A DNA stretch of 64,000 nucleotides from Candidatus Poribacteria bacterium (GTDB lineage: Bacteria > Poribacteria > WGA-4E > GCA-2687025): NCBI GenBank assembly GCA_018644665.1, contig JABGQA010000106.1, positions 62,001 to 126,000 on the forward strand, in the 5' to 3' direction. Below are positions 45,172 to 53,639 of the stretch, piece after piece. Position numbers and translations under genes: made by a program. Within the stretch, counting starts at the first letter, position 1. Every line of letters begins with the position of its first letter. Below the pieces are notes generated by a model. That model worked only from the letters and a program-made list of their open reading frames with translations. It made no database searches and was not told where the DNA came from.

Positions 45172-46368
45172 GTGCACCCAAGCGCAATTAGACCACGGGT
45201 CGCTGTCATGGGCGCTCTGCTGATACTGACGCTGCTTCCGCCCGCCCGAGCGTCCGGGTGGCGTCAGGTCGGATCCGTCAGGTCCGGCTATGGCGACGTG
45301 CTGCATTTCGTTGACGCGAACGACGGATGGCTGATCGGCGGCGACACGACTGCCGGACCCGACGACACCCTCGTGGGCCACAGTACGCGCGACGGCGGCG
45401 CCACGTGGGATGAGCTGCACATACCAGCATTCCGTGAGTCACCCAACGGCCGCTACTCGTGGGGTGTGGGTCGTGGGCCATTCGCTGCCTTCCGTCTCGA
45501 TAAGTCCGAGGCGTGGGTCGGTGGCGCCGAGTTGATCGCGCACACCGTCGACGGCGGCGCGACCTGGGAGATCACCCCTCTATGGCCCGCGGTCATCTTC
45601 ACGCGCGAGCTGATCGGGCTGACCGACCGAGGGCCCTTGGGCGTGCATGGCCTGCACTTCCACGATCGTGACCAGGGGCTAATGCTCGTCACCGCGGATG
45701 ACGTGAAGGACGGTGGGACCAACGGCGCGGCCGTCCTGGCGACACATGATGGTGGGCACACGTGGGAGCAACGCGCCGTGAGCCGGCGGCCGCCACCGAA
45801 CAACTTCATCGGCGACAGCCTGAGCATGGCGTCCGCGAGCCTCGGGTGGATGACCCACAGGCTCGGCACACTGTACGTTACCACAGATTCGGGTGCGACA
45901 TGGCGTGGGACGGGGTACGGCGTCCGACGCGCCCATGTCGCCGCCGACGGCAATGTGTGGGCAACGACGGCGGAGGGAGCCAGCGACGAGCCGGTGTACC
46001 TTGCGCGGTCGTCGGACCTCGGGCAGACATGGGAGCCCGCCACGGTGGCAGCGGACCTGCCGGAGGAGTTCTCCTCGCACGGTGGGCTGTCCTCCCTCAC
46101 GTTGCCCCAGGATGGTCGCGGCTGGGCAGTGGGGGCATTCGGTGTCGTTCTCGCCACCGAAGACGGCGCTACGTGGACGCGTGAGGATACCCCGACGACA
46201 TCGCGTCTGTTGGATGTCCAATACGTCGAGGGGGTAGTCTACGCTACAGGGGAGGACGGCGTCGTACTCAAGCGCGACGCCGCCTCGACTGCCGTTCATG
46301 CCACCGCGAAGCGACCGACTACATGGGCCCGCACCAAGGCGGGGCAGCGGCGCGACGGCTCTCGGTGA
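45172..46368 (+). CDS. Secreted Ycf48-like / BNR-repeat protein, copy 2
   Basis: 398 residues from GTG 45172, with GGAAGG nine bases before; ATG 45208 (MGALLILTLLPPARA) would leave only the signal peptide. Blades again carry the DGG-W turn: STRDGGATW, HTVDGGATW, ATHDGGHTW, TTDSGATW, RSSDLGQTW, ATEDGATW. It is a paralogue of the preceding protein and is translated almost directly after it. Function unknown; such propellers may bind partner proteins or sense cell-surface damage. Confidence 0.8.
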   Translation: MHPSAIRPRVAVMGALLILTLLPPARASGWRQVGSVRSGYGDVLHFVDANDGWLIGGDTTAGPDDTLVGHSTRDGGATWDELHIPAFRESPNGRYSWGVGRGPFAAFRLDKSEAWVGGAELIAHTVDGGATWEITPLWPAVIFTRELIGLTDRGPLGVHGLHFHDRDQGLMLVTADDVKDGGTNGAAVLATHDGGHTWEQRAVSRRPPPNNFIGDSLSMASASLGWMTHRLGTLYVTTDSGATWRGTGYGVRRAHVAADGNVWATTAEGASDEPVYLARSSDLGQTWEPATVAADLPEEFSSHGGLSSLTLPQDGRGWAVGAFGVVLATEDGATWTREDTPTTSRLLDVQYVEGVVYATGEDGVVLKRDAASTAVHATAKRPTTWARTKAGQRRDGSR

Positions 46369-46378
46369 CGGGTAATGT

Positions 46379-47296
46379 ATGACCGCACACGTTGCCACGA
46401 TCGCAGTCGCCACGATAGTCGTGTGCGTTTCTGCTTCGGCGGAGACGTTGCTGTTCGAGGAGCTCTTCGAGGACACCGACTGGGAGTCGCGAGGCTGGTA
46501 CGACGGCCCGGGTATGGAGATCACGGACACGGAGCACGTAGGCGACAGCGGGCATTCGTGTGTCTGGCGCTGGCCGAACCGCGGCGCCATCGGCCCCGTC
46601 GGCGGTGGCGCCCGTGTGCGCCTTCCGCCTGTGACTAGCGTCACGTTGGGCTACCACGTCAAACACTCCGCCGGCTGGCGATGGACCGGCGTCAGCTGGC
46701 ATCCGCACGAGTTCCACTTCATCACCACGGCGGACGACCCGTTCGTCGGCCCCGCGTACACGCATCTGACATTCTACGTCGAGACCGTGAACGGCGTGCC
46801 GCGCGTCGCCATCCAGGACGGGCGCAACATCAATGAGGGCCGCATCGGCGAGAACCTGGTAGGCGTGACCGAAGAACGCGCTGTCGCGGGAGGCAACGGC
46901 GACTCTGACGGGCACGGGGACGGCACGTGCTATCCATCGGGCGCGCGTCACTGGAACGGCAAGCATTGGGAGCCGGCCGCCGTCTACTTCGGCGACGAGC
47001 CGGGCCCCAGCTACAAGGGCGACTGGCATCACGTCGAGGCGACGCTCAGGCTAAACAGCGTCGTCGACGGTGTCGGCCAACGCGACGGGGTGATCCAGTA
47101 CCGGTTCGACGGCGAACTCATCATGGACCATCACGACGTCGTGTTCCGCACGGGTCGGCACCCCGACATGAAGATCGACCAGTTCCTGATGGCGCCGTAC
47201 TACGGCCCGGGCGTCCCGCACGCGCAGACGATCTGGATCGACGACCTAACGATTTCCACTGATGACACCGCAGTCGAGACCGGTGGGCGCCGGTGA
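46379..47296 (+). CDS. Secreted beta-sandwich (concanavalin-like) protein
   Basis: 305 residues, start ATG 46379 ten bases after the Ycf48-like gene. Signal peptide TAHVATIAVATIVVCVSASA. The chain has LLFEELFEDTDWESRGWYDG, HVKHSAGWRWTGVSWHPHEFHF, DWHHVEATLRLN and IQYRFDGELIMDHHDVVFR, with QTIWIDDLTI at the end, which suggests a jelly-roll similar to polysaccharide-lyase-14/20-like proteins. No certain catalytic residues. It ends four bases from a convergent PhyH gene. Confidence 0.65.
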   Translation: MTAHVATIAVATIVVCVSASAETLLFEELFEDTDWESRGWYDGPGMEITDTEHVGDSGHSCVWRWPNRGAIGPVGGGARVRLPPVTSVTLGYHVKHSAGWRWTGVSWHPHEFHFITTADDPFVGPAYTHLTFYVETVNGVPRVAIQDGRNINEGRIGENLVGVTEERAVAGGNGDSDGHGDGTCYPSGARHWNGKHWEPAAVYFGDEPGPSYKGDWHHVEATLRLNSVVDGVGQRDGVIQYRFDGELIMDHHDVVFRTGRHPDMKIDQFLMAPYYGPGVPHAQTIWIDDLTISTDDTAVETGGRR

Positions 47297-47300
47297 CGGC

Positions 47301-48056
47301 CTACGCAGCCCCAGCCCCGAGGAGATGGTTCCACATCTCGCGCCGGAGACCGCGCTCCTTGTAATGGTCGGACTGGCCGCAGGCCGCAGAGCGAGCCGCC
47401 AGGATGTGCGCGTGTTCGGCAGCGGCCTCGGGGTCGTGGCGCCAACTTGGCGCGGCGGGATCCCCCTGTCGGCTGAACAGGAACTTCAGCATGTACCGCA
47501 CGCGGTCGCCCTGGTTCCGCGAGGCCCCGTGCCAGATGTCGTAGTGGGTGATCGCAACCGTGCCAGCCTCGCACGTCAGGGCGACCTGGTCGCGGAAGTG
47601 CGCATACGTCGCCATGCGGTCCGTTGGGCAGTTTCGGAAGTGCGTGCCCGGCACGATCATCGTCGGGCCCAGATCCGCGGACGTGTCCTGCGGGTAGTAG
47701 AACCCAAGCACGGTGCGCACCTTGTGATGCCGTTGGTTCGTCCCGTCCTGATGCCATCCTTGGCTGCGGGTGCCGGGCGGGTTCACATGGCAATGCCGGT
47801 GCCCGCTCATCTGGAAGTCCTCGCCAACGAGGCTTACGAGCGCGCCGCGCACCATCGGATGGCCCCACACATCGTGCAGCTTCGGCACGAGTTCCAGGAT
47901 GCTGTCGCCGGGATTCGAGTCAGCTGTAGCCCGGGCGCACTCCTCGTAGCAGTACTCGTTGAAGCCCTCGGGGAACTCCGGTTTCAGCACCAGGTACCCC
48001 TTGACCACGAAGTCCATCACCTCAGCGTCATTCAGCCGGTAGTCCTGTTCAGGCAT
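47301..48056 (-). CDS. Phytanoyl-CoA dioxygenase (PhyH) family protein 1
   Basis: 251 residues. Double-stranded beta-helix Fe(II)/2-oxoglutarate oxygenase: iron ligands in GWHQDGT (H and D) and HYDIWHGAS (second His), with a likely 2-oxoglutarate-binding Arg in RVRYMLKFLFSR. Substrate unknown; in bacteria these act on alkyl acids, osmolytes, phosphonates and halogenated compounds. The start overlaps the preceding small gene by eight bases, forming a three-gene minus-strand set with the second PhyH. Confidence 0.87.
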   Translation of the reverse strand: MPEQDYRLNDAEVMDFVVKGYLVLKPEFPEGFNEYCYEECARATADSNPGDSILELVPKLHDVWGHPMVRGALVSLVGEDFQMSGHRHCHVNPPGTRSQGWHQDGTNQRHHKVRTVLGFYYPQDTSADLGPTMIVPGTHFRNCPTDRMATYAHFRDQVALTCEAGTVAITHYDIWHGASRNQGDRVRYMLKFLFSRQGDPAAPSWRHDPEAAAEHAHILAARSAACGQSDHYKERGLRREMWNHLLGAGAA

Positions 48057-48444
48057 CGTACTCCTCGACCTTCTGGAGGATGAACTCGTAGCCCAGTATG
48101 TCGATTTCGCGGTCGTCGAACGGCGCCAGTTGGTCCGGGAAGTGCACGACGTGCCAACCGTCGATGATCGCGGCCTTCACGGTGCGGTACGGGAACTCGG
48201 GCGGCTCGGGCGTGATCTCCTCGACGGCGCCGGCCACCGGCTCGTGGAGCGCCATCGCGACGACCTGCGACTGGACGTTCGGCGTCGCCGCGTGGAGATA
48301 CAGCAGACGCTGCCGTCGAGCGCCCGCGCCTCCTTCAACGTCGCTCAGCAGGTCGTCGAGGTCGCCCCCGGTGAGTCCTCCGTTCGCGAGCTTGCCGCGG
48401 GCCGTCTCCACCCACTGCCGAACCGCGTCCGATACTGTGGCCAT
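48049..48444 (-). CDS. Hypothetical protein between two PhyH genes
   Basis: 131 residues, no signal or membrane segment. The first half is helical (VSDAVRQWVETARGKL, GDLDDLLSDVEGGAGARRQRLLYLHAA). The C-terminal half is beta-rich (FPYRTVKAAIIDGWHVVHFP). It starts two bases after the second PhyH gene stops and overlaps the first, so it is likely functionally tied to them. Family not recognised. Confidence 0.6.
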   Translation of the reverse strand: MATVSDAVRQWVETARGKLANGGLTGGDLDDLLSDVEGGAGARRQRLLYLHAATPNVQSQVVAMALHEPVAGAVEEITPEPPEFPYRTVKAAIIDGWHVVHFPDQLAPFDDREIDILGYEFILQKVEEYDA

Positions 48445-48446
48445 GT

Positions 48447-49340
48447 CTATTCCTCGTCCTCATAGGGGCGGAATCCGCGCACGACGAGGCCGCGTTGACC
48501 GCCCTTTTTCGCTTCGGAGGCGCGCTTCTCGGCCTCGGCCCGATTCGCCACGGTCGACGCGCCAATGATCGTGTAGTCATCGACCCGTCGGTACCGGTTG
48601 ATGAACACCGGTCGCCGCGCGTCCGAGTGATTCTGCTTCGACCCGTGGATCGTACGGTAGTGGAAGAAGATGCCGTCTCCCGGCTCGCCGCACACGGGCA
48701 GGGAGCGCTCCCACGGCCACTCGCCGTCGTCGAGTCCCAGGTGCGAGAACGTGTCCACGTGGTCCAACTGCCCCAGCTTGTGCGAGCCGGGCACCACGTG
48801 CAGCGCGCCGTTCTCCAGATCAGTGGTCAATGTGTAGTTCAGGATGGCGACGGGGCCGTAGTACCGGTGCTCGAAGTAGGCCGCGTCCTGATGCAGGTGC
48901 TTCGGATGCCCGCCGACGGGTTCTTTCACGAGGCACTGCCCGTTCCCGAACAACTCGACGTTGGGGCCGAGGATCGCCTCCACGATGTCCAACGCCCGCT
49001 CGTCGAGGGCCGACGCGAAGAACGCGCCGCTGGTACTGTAGTTATACGAGAGCACCATGATCTGCTTGTCGCGGTCGTATCCCTCCGGCGCCGGGATGAA
49101 CAGCGTGCCGTCGGGCGTCCTCCATCCCTCGACGATCTGCTCCGCGCGGTCCAGGAGCGAAATCGCGCGATCGGCAGCTTCGGTGATGTCCCGATTGATC
49201 GCGTCCACGTATTGGCGCGTAAGACCGCGCACGACGAGGCAGCCGTGGTCGTCAAACACCGATTTCGCGCGGTCCACGTCGAGGTCGTCCACCGACATCT
49301 CGATGTCCGCCACCGTCGCCAGTTCGTTCCCCAAGTCCAT
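48447..49340 (-). CDS. Phytanoyl-CoA dioxygenase (PhyH) family protein 2
   Basis: 297 residues from ATG 49340; a TTG at 49361 is possible upstream. FDDHGCLVVRGL near the N-terminus, PKHLHQDAAYFEH (iron ligands His and Asp), GALHVVPGSHK, and FFHYRTIHGSKQNHSDARRPVFINRYR (second His, Arg), quoted in parts, define the family. The C-terminus is charged. Upstream lies a TIM-barrel isomerase gene in the same direction, 30 bases away. Confidence 0.87.
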   Translation of the reverse strand: MDLGNELATVADIEMSVDDLDVDRAKSVFDDHGCLVVRGLTRQYVDAINRDITEAADRAISLLDRAEQIVEGWRTPDGTLFIPAPEGYDRDKQIMVLSYNYSTSGAFFASALDERALDIVEAILGPNVELFGNGQCLVKEPVGGHPKHLHQDAAYFEHRYYGPVAILNYTLTTDLENGALHVVPGSHKLGQLDHVDTFSHLGLDDGEWPWERSLPVCGEPGDGIFFHYRTIHGSKQNHSDARRPVFINRYRRVDDYTIIGASTVANRAEAEKRASEAKKGGQRGLVVRGFRPYEDEE

Positions 49341-49370
49341 CCTCCTCCGCGACGCGCGCAAGCTGCGTCG

Positions 49371-50201
49371 CTAACGTCCCAAACGGGACCGCATGTACGC
49401 GTAGTCCTCGCGCGTCTGAGCGATGACGCCCTCCGTGTCCAGATCCCGCCAGCTATGCCCGCCCTGGTATTCCGAGTGGAACGAGACGACGCCGTCGAAC
49501 CCTATCTGCGCAAGGCACTCGAACACCTCGTCCCAGCGCACGATCCCTTCACTCAGCGGCACGAGCTTCTCGGCCCACGTGACCTGGCCATCAGCCTCGT
49601 TGCGATACCAGCCGAAGTCCTTCAGGGCCATCATGCGGATGCGGTCGTGGACGGCGTCCATGCCGATCTTCCACCCGCTGCGGCCGCCCTCGACCGTCAT
49701 GTGGCCCGGGTCGATGTACGCCCCAAGCGCGTCGGGATCGAAGCCGCGCAACAGCGCCGCGATCACGTGCGACGACGCCGTCATGTCGTTGCCGGAGTGG
49801 TTGTGCAGACACGCCGTGACGCCGGCCTCCTGCGCCAACGGCTCGATGCGCGCGAGACACTCCCGCACCTCGGCGATCTGGCCGCGTAGTTTCCCGAATC
49901 CCTGGTAGCGCCAATACCCCAGCTTGATGCGCGTGATCCCGGCGGCCTTGGCTGCGCGGAGAGTCGCCTTGGCGTCGTCGTCGGCATCCGTGATCGCGGT
50001 GGTGATCATCGGGACTGCAGCGCCGACGCCTCGAAGCGCCTCGACGGCGGCCGGCAGCTTCTCCTCGACGCCATCCGGCGTCACGTGGCCGCCGGGACGC
50101 ACCGTCAGGTCGAGGCCGTCGAATCCGATGTCGACCGCGGCTCTGCCCGCGTCCTCTATCGACAGCTCCTGCAGGTGCTTCGAGAACATCACTACCTTCA
50201 C
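49371..50201 (-). CDS. Sugar phosphate isomerase/epimerase-like TIM barrel protein
   Basis: 276 residues. The start MKVVMFSKHLQELSIEDAG, then FDGLDLTVRPGGHV, CLHNHSGNDM, ALGAYIDPGHMTVEGG, MMALKDFGWY and GVVSFHSEYQGGH are the successive strands and metal-ligand regions of the AP-endonuclease-2-like family. Likely a divalent-metal isomerase or epimerase of keto-sugars or inosose. Probably one transcript with the PhyH genes downstream. Confidence 0.85.
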   Translation of the reverse strand: MKVVMFSKHLQELSIEDAGRAAVDIGFDGLDLTVRPGGHVTPDGVEEKLPAAVEALRGVGAAVPMITTAITDADDDAKATLRAAKAAGITRIKLGYWRYQGFGKLRGQIAEVRECLARIEPLAQEAGVTACLHNHSGNDMTASSHVIAALLRGFDPDALGAYIDPGHMTVEGGRSGWKIGMDAVHDRIRMMALKDFGWYRNEADGQVTWAEKLVPLSEGIVRWDEVFECLAQIGFDGVVSFHSEYQGGHSWRDLDTEGVIAQTREDYAYMRSRLGR

Positions 50202-50219
50202 GAGCTACCCCTCACGTTT

Positions 50220-50552
50220 CTACTCGATACCGGTCTGTAGTTGCGGGACGTTGGATGCGTCGGCGCCCAGGCTGGCGGCGAGCGGCCCGCCCAACGCCTG
50301 GATGCTGAGTTTCTGGGCAAACTGGAACTTCCCGGCGCCTCGCGCGATGTAGATGTACGTGTCGCCCGAGTCGCGGTCGAAGAACGTAAGCGTGCTGACG
50401 TTGGCCGATGTCTCGAAGTCCACATCGACGTTCTGGAACTTGCTCAAATACTGCGCGTGCGCGGTCGGAAGGAGAGGACTTCGGCCGAGCAACATCAGCA
50501 ACACGGCGCCCCCAACGACGACCCCGACGGTGAACCCGGCCCATCCGCGCAT
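50220..50552 (-). CDS. Small exported or membrane-anchored hypothetical protein
   Basis: 110 residues from ATG 50552 with GAAGGA seven bases before. One hydrophobic segment (FTVGVVVGGAVLLMLLG, about 7-23) serves as signal or anchor, followed by HAQYLSKFQNVDVDFETSAN and TLTFFDRDSGDTYIYIARG. The second half predicts beta strands. Family not recognised. First gene of a minus-strand run with the isomerase and PhyH genes, divergent from hemC. Confidence 0.6.
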   Translation of the reverse strand: MRGWAGFTVGVVVGGAVLLMLLGRSPLLPTAHAQYLSKFQNVDVDFETSANVSTLTFFDRDSGDTYIYIARGAGKFQFAQKLSIQALGGPLAASLGADASNVPQLQTGIE

Positions 50553-50638
50553 GTGCGTTCCTTCTCTGGTGCGACGCGTGCCTGAAGCGCCCTTGTCAGC
50601 CGCCGCGCAATCCTACCGAACGCTGCCCGGGGCCGCAA

Positions 50639-50667
50639 TTGTCAGACCGGCGCCGCGAGGCTACACT
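50639..50667 (+). promoter_or_regulatory. Promoter of the hemC-ccm operon
   Basis: TTGTCA at 50639-50644, 17-base spacer, TACACT at 50662-50667. Expected start near 50674 and a leader of about 34 bases before the hemC GTG. The same TACACT -10 occurs at the tRNA promoter. It could drive the 10-kb run hemC to ccmD. Confidence 0.7.
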
Positions 50668-50707
50668 AGGGGCAGATACCTGTTACCAATGGACAAGGCG
50701 GGCGCAC

Positions 50708-51637
50708 GTGGCATTCCCCGAGCGCATTGTGATCGGCACGCGCGGCAGCACGTTGGCGCGAACTCAGACCGCGTGGGTCGTCGCCGCCCTCAAGGGCGGC
50801 CATCCCGGCTTGGATGTCCGCGAACAGGTCATCAGCACCACAGGCGACAGACGAACCGATCGACCGCTCCCCGAGATAGGCGGCAAAGGCCTATTCACCG
50901 CGGAGCTGGAGACCGCTCTGCTCGACGGCGACATTGACGCCGCGGTGCACAGTATGAAGGACCTGCCGACGGAACTGCCGGACGGCCTGTGCGTGGGGGC
51001 CATCCCAGCACGCGAGTCGCCGTTTGATGCCCTGATCTCGGCAGATGGGGTTCTCCTTAGGGATCTCCCACGCGGCGCCAAGGTCGGCACGAGTAGCCGA
51101 CGCCGTGAAGCGCAGTTGCTCGCCGCACGGCCCGACCTGCGGATCGAGTCCATACGTGGCAACCTCGACACCCGCATTCGCAAGCTTCATCAGGACGACT
51201 GGGACGCGATCGTTGTCGCCGCCGCAGGGCTCGCGCGCCTAGGACGGTTGGAGGAAGCTACTGAAGTGCTGACTCCCGAGAAGATGCTTCCGGCCGTCGG
51301 GCAGGGGGCGTTGGCGATACAGACACGCGTGGACGACGACTCCACCGCAGCGGCGCTCGCCGTGATCCACGACGCGCACGCCGCGCGAGGTGTAGCTGCG
51401 GAGCGCGCCTTCCTCCATGCCCTTGGTGGTGGATGCCACGTCCCGATCGCCGGCCTCGCGGAAGTCGCCGTTGGGAAGGACGCCCTCGCGCTGAGGGGTC
51501 TCGTCGCGGCGCCCGATGGGACACGTGACGTCCGAGGGTCACGCACCGGCGATTCGCCCGAGGATGTCGGTCGGCAGCTCGCACAGGATTTACTCGACCG
51601 AGGCGCCGCCGCACTCTTGGCGGAGGCCGACGCATGA
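50708..51637 (+). CDS. hemC: Hydroxymethylbilane synthase (porphobilinogen deaminase)
   Basis: 309 residues with GTG start at 50708, giving ERIVIGTRGSTLARTQT at the N-terminus. ISTTGDRRTD, GKGLFTAELETALLDG, AVHSMKDLPTELPDG, the Arg-rich GTSSRRREAQLLAARPDL and the dipyrromethane-cofactor Cys243 in GGGCHVP are all present. It joins four porphobilinogen units into hydroxymethylbilane. It overlaps the cobA/hemD fusion by four bases. Confidence 0.95.
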   Translation: MAFPERIVIGTRGSTLARTQTAWVVAALKGGHPGLDVREQVISTTGDRRTDRPLPEIGGKGLFTAELETALLDGDIDAAVHSMKDLPTELPDGLCVGAIPARESPFDALISADGVLLRDLPRGAKVGTSSRRREAQLLAARPDLRIESIRGNLDTRIRKLHQDDWDAIVVAAAGLARLGRLEEATEVLTPEKMLPAVGQGALAIQTRVDDDSTAAALAVIHDAHAARGVAAERAFLHALGGGCHVPIAGLAEVAVGKDALALRGLVAAPDGTRDVRGSRTGDSPEDVGRQLAQDLLDRGAAALLAEADA

Positions 51638-53148
51638 GCGGCATCGTCTACCTCGTGGGAGCCGGCCCAGGCGATCCAAAGCTGCTGACGGTGAAGGGCC
51701 GCGAGTGCCTGGAGCGCGCGGACGTCGTCTTCTATGACGCCCTCGCCAACCCCGTACTGCTCGACCTCGCCCCGGAACGCGCTCCACGGCTCTACGTCGG
51801 CAAACGCAGCGCAGCGCACGCCGTCCCGCAGGAAGAGATGAACGAGCGCCTCGTCGAGGCGGCGTCGGCGGGCAAGACCGTCGTGCGCCTGAAGGGCGGC
51901 GACCCGTTCATCTTCGGGCGAGGCGGCGAGGAGGCCGAACGCCTCCGCGAGGCCGGGGTTCCGTTCGAGATCGTCCCGGGCATCCCGTCGCCAATCGCCG
52001 GCCCGGCATACGCGGGAATCCCTCTCACGCACCGCGACCACGCCTCGTCGGTGGCGTTCGTCACCGGCCATGAGCGCGCGGAGAAGACTGAGTCTACAGT
52101 CGACCTGGGCGCTATCGGAGCGGCGGTTGATACCGTTGCCATCCTCATGGGGACCGCGCGGCTGGCGGGCATCGTGGACGACCTGAAGCGTGGCGGCCGC
52201 TCGCCGGACACGCCCGTGGCATTGGTCCAGTGGGGTACGCGCCCGAACCAGCGAACTCTTGTTAGCACGCTGGAGAACGTCGCCGCCGATGTTGAGGCCG
52301 CGGGTATGGGCTCGCCCGCAATCATCCTCGTAGGCGATGTCGTTGGGCTGCGCGAAACGCTCGCGTGGTTCGACACGAAGCCGCTCTTCGGCCGACGGGT
52401 CGTCGTGACCCGCGCGCGGGAGCAGGCGAGCTCGCTGGTCTCGCTGCTGACAGATGCAGGCGCGGACGTCATCGAATTCCCGACAATAAGGACAGAGCCG
52501 TCAGGCGACACGTCGTCTCTGGACGACGCGATCGCTGCCCTGCCCGAGACCGACCGCGTCGTCTTCACGAGCGCGAACAGCGTCCGCTATCTATGGGAGC
52601 GCGTCGACGCGCTGGAGTTGGACAGTCGCGCGTTGGCCGGCGTGTCCGTGGCCGCCATCGGCCCGGCGACCCAAGCGGCGCTCCTCAACCGTGGCGTGCG
52701 CCCCGACTTCGTGGCGGAGCGCTCGCGCTCCGAAGGCGTGGTCGAGGACATCGGAGACGTGGACGGCCAACGCGTACTCGTGCCGAGGGCCGATCTCGCC
52801 CGCGCGGAGCTTGTTGATGGCCTGCGGGCGGGTGGGGCGGTCGTCACCGCCGTCACGGCGTACAGCACCGTCCCCGACGTCGGCGACGCGACGCAAGTCG
52901 TGGACCTGCTGACCGACGGGGACATCGACGCCGTGACGTTCACGAGCGGGTCGACCGTCCAGAACTTCCTGGCCGCGCTGCCCGGGAACGAGGCGCGGAA
53001 CGCCCTGGAACATGTCTGTGTCGCGGCTATCGGCCCTGTCACCGCGGCGCGCGCGCGGGACCTGGGTCTTAACGTGACGGTGGAAGCTCCGAGCGCCGCC
53101 GTCGAATCCCTGTCGGAAGCCCTTATTCGGCACTTCACGTCCGAGTAA
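51634..53148 (+). CDS. cobA-hemD: Fused uroporphyrinogen-III C-methyltransferase / uroporphyrinogen-III synthase
   Basis: 504 residues. Residues 1-245 form the SUMT (CobA) domain: LVGAGPGDPKLLTVKG, RLKGGDPFIFGRGGEE, and HRDHASSVAFVTGH. Residues about 250-504 form HemD: GRRVVVTRAREQASSLVSLL, VFTSANSVRYLWERV, VTFTSGSTVQNFL and VAAIGPVTAARARDLGL. It cyclises hydroxymethylbilane to uroporphyrinogen III and methylates it toward precorrin-2 (siroheme, B12 or the alternative heme path). The fusion is known in Firmicutes and several other phyla. Confidence 0.94.
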   Translation: MSGIVYLVGAGPGDPKLLTVKGRECLERADVVFYDALANPVLLDLAPERAPRLYVGKRSAAHAVPQEEMNERLVEAASAGKTVVRLKGGDPFIFGRGGEEAERLREAGVPFEIVPGIPSPIAGPAYAGIPLTHRDHASSVAFVTGHERAEKTESTVDLGAIGAAVDTVAILMGTARLAGIVDDLKRGGRSPDTPVALVQWGTRPNQRTLVSTLENVAADVEAAGMGSPAIILVGDVVGLRETLAWFDTKPLFGRRVVVTRAREQASSLVSLLTDAGADVIEFPTIRTEPSGDTSSLDDAIAALPETDRVVFTSANSVRYLWERVDALELDSRALAGVSVAAIGPATQAALLNRGVRPDFVAERSRSEGVVEDIGDVDGQRVLVPRADLARAELVDGLRAGGAVVTAVTAYSTVPDVGDATQVVDLLTDGDIDAVTFTSGSTVQNFLAALPGNEARNALEHVCVAAIGPVTAARARDLGLNVTVEAPSAAVESLSEALIRHFTSE

Positions 53149-53183
53149 ACCAGGCTATAACTGCAGGCAGGAGGACCAAGGAT

Positions 53184-53639
53184 ATGGACGGTCGAGTTCT
53201 CAAGTTCGTTGTGGCCGGCGTTCTGCTTACGGCCGGCGTCGGAGCGTTGATGTTTTCAACGCTCAAGGATCCCGAATCCAGCCTAACGCGTTTCACGCCT
53301 GACCAGCTCTTGGCCGCGGACCCCACCGACGTAGGACAGCGCGGTGTCCAGGTGGATGGCTTCGTAGCAGAGGGCACCGAGCGGTATGACATGGGCGCCA
53401 AGGAACTACGGTTCCAGGTGCGTGACACGGCGAAGACGGCGTTTGTGAACGTCGTGTACAGGGAGGGTCTCAAGCCCGACACCTTCGCCGAGGGTCAAGG
53501 AGTCGTCGTCAGCGGCAAGTACGAAGCCGCCGCCAACATTATCGAGGCGGACAAGCTGATGACGAAGTGCCCATCGAAATACGAGGCAGAACCACCGACG
53601 ACCGGTGAGACGGCCTCTGCCGTTGGGGCGGGGCAGTGA
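53184..53639 (+). CDS. ccmE: Cytochrome c maturation heme chaperone CcmE, Cys-type (CxxxY)
   Basis: 151 residues. N-terminal anchor (VLKFVVAGVLLTAGVGALMF), then the OB-fold: RGVQVDGFVAEGT, LRFQVRDTAKTAFVNVVYRE and GQGVVVSGKYEAA. The heme-binding site reads KCPSKY, with Cys129 and Tyr133, where classical CcmE has His in HDENY. This is the CxxxY variant known from some deltaproteobacteria and archaea. It holds heme covalently between CcmC and CcmF. It precedes ccmF with a four-base overlap. Confidence 0.92.
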   Translation: MDGRVLKFVVAGVLLTAGVGALMFSTLKDPESSLTRFTPDQLLAADPTDVGQRGVQVDGFVAEGTERYDMGAKELRFQVRDTAKTAFVNVVYREGLKPDTFAEGQGVVVSGKYEAAANIIEADKLMTKCPSKYEAEPPTTGETASAVGAGQ

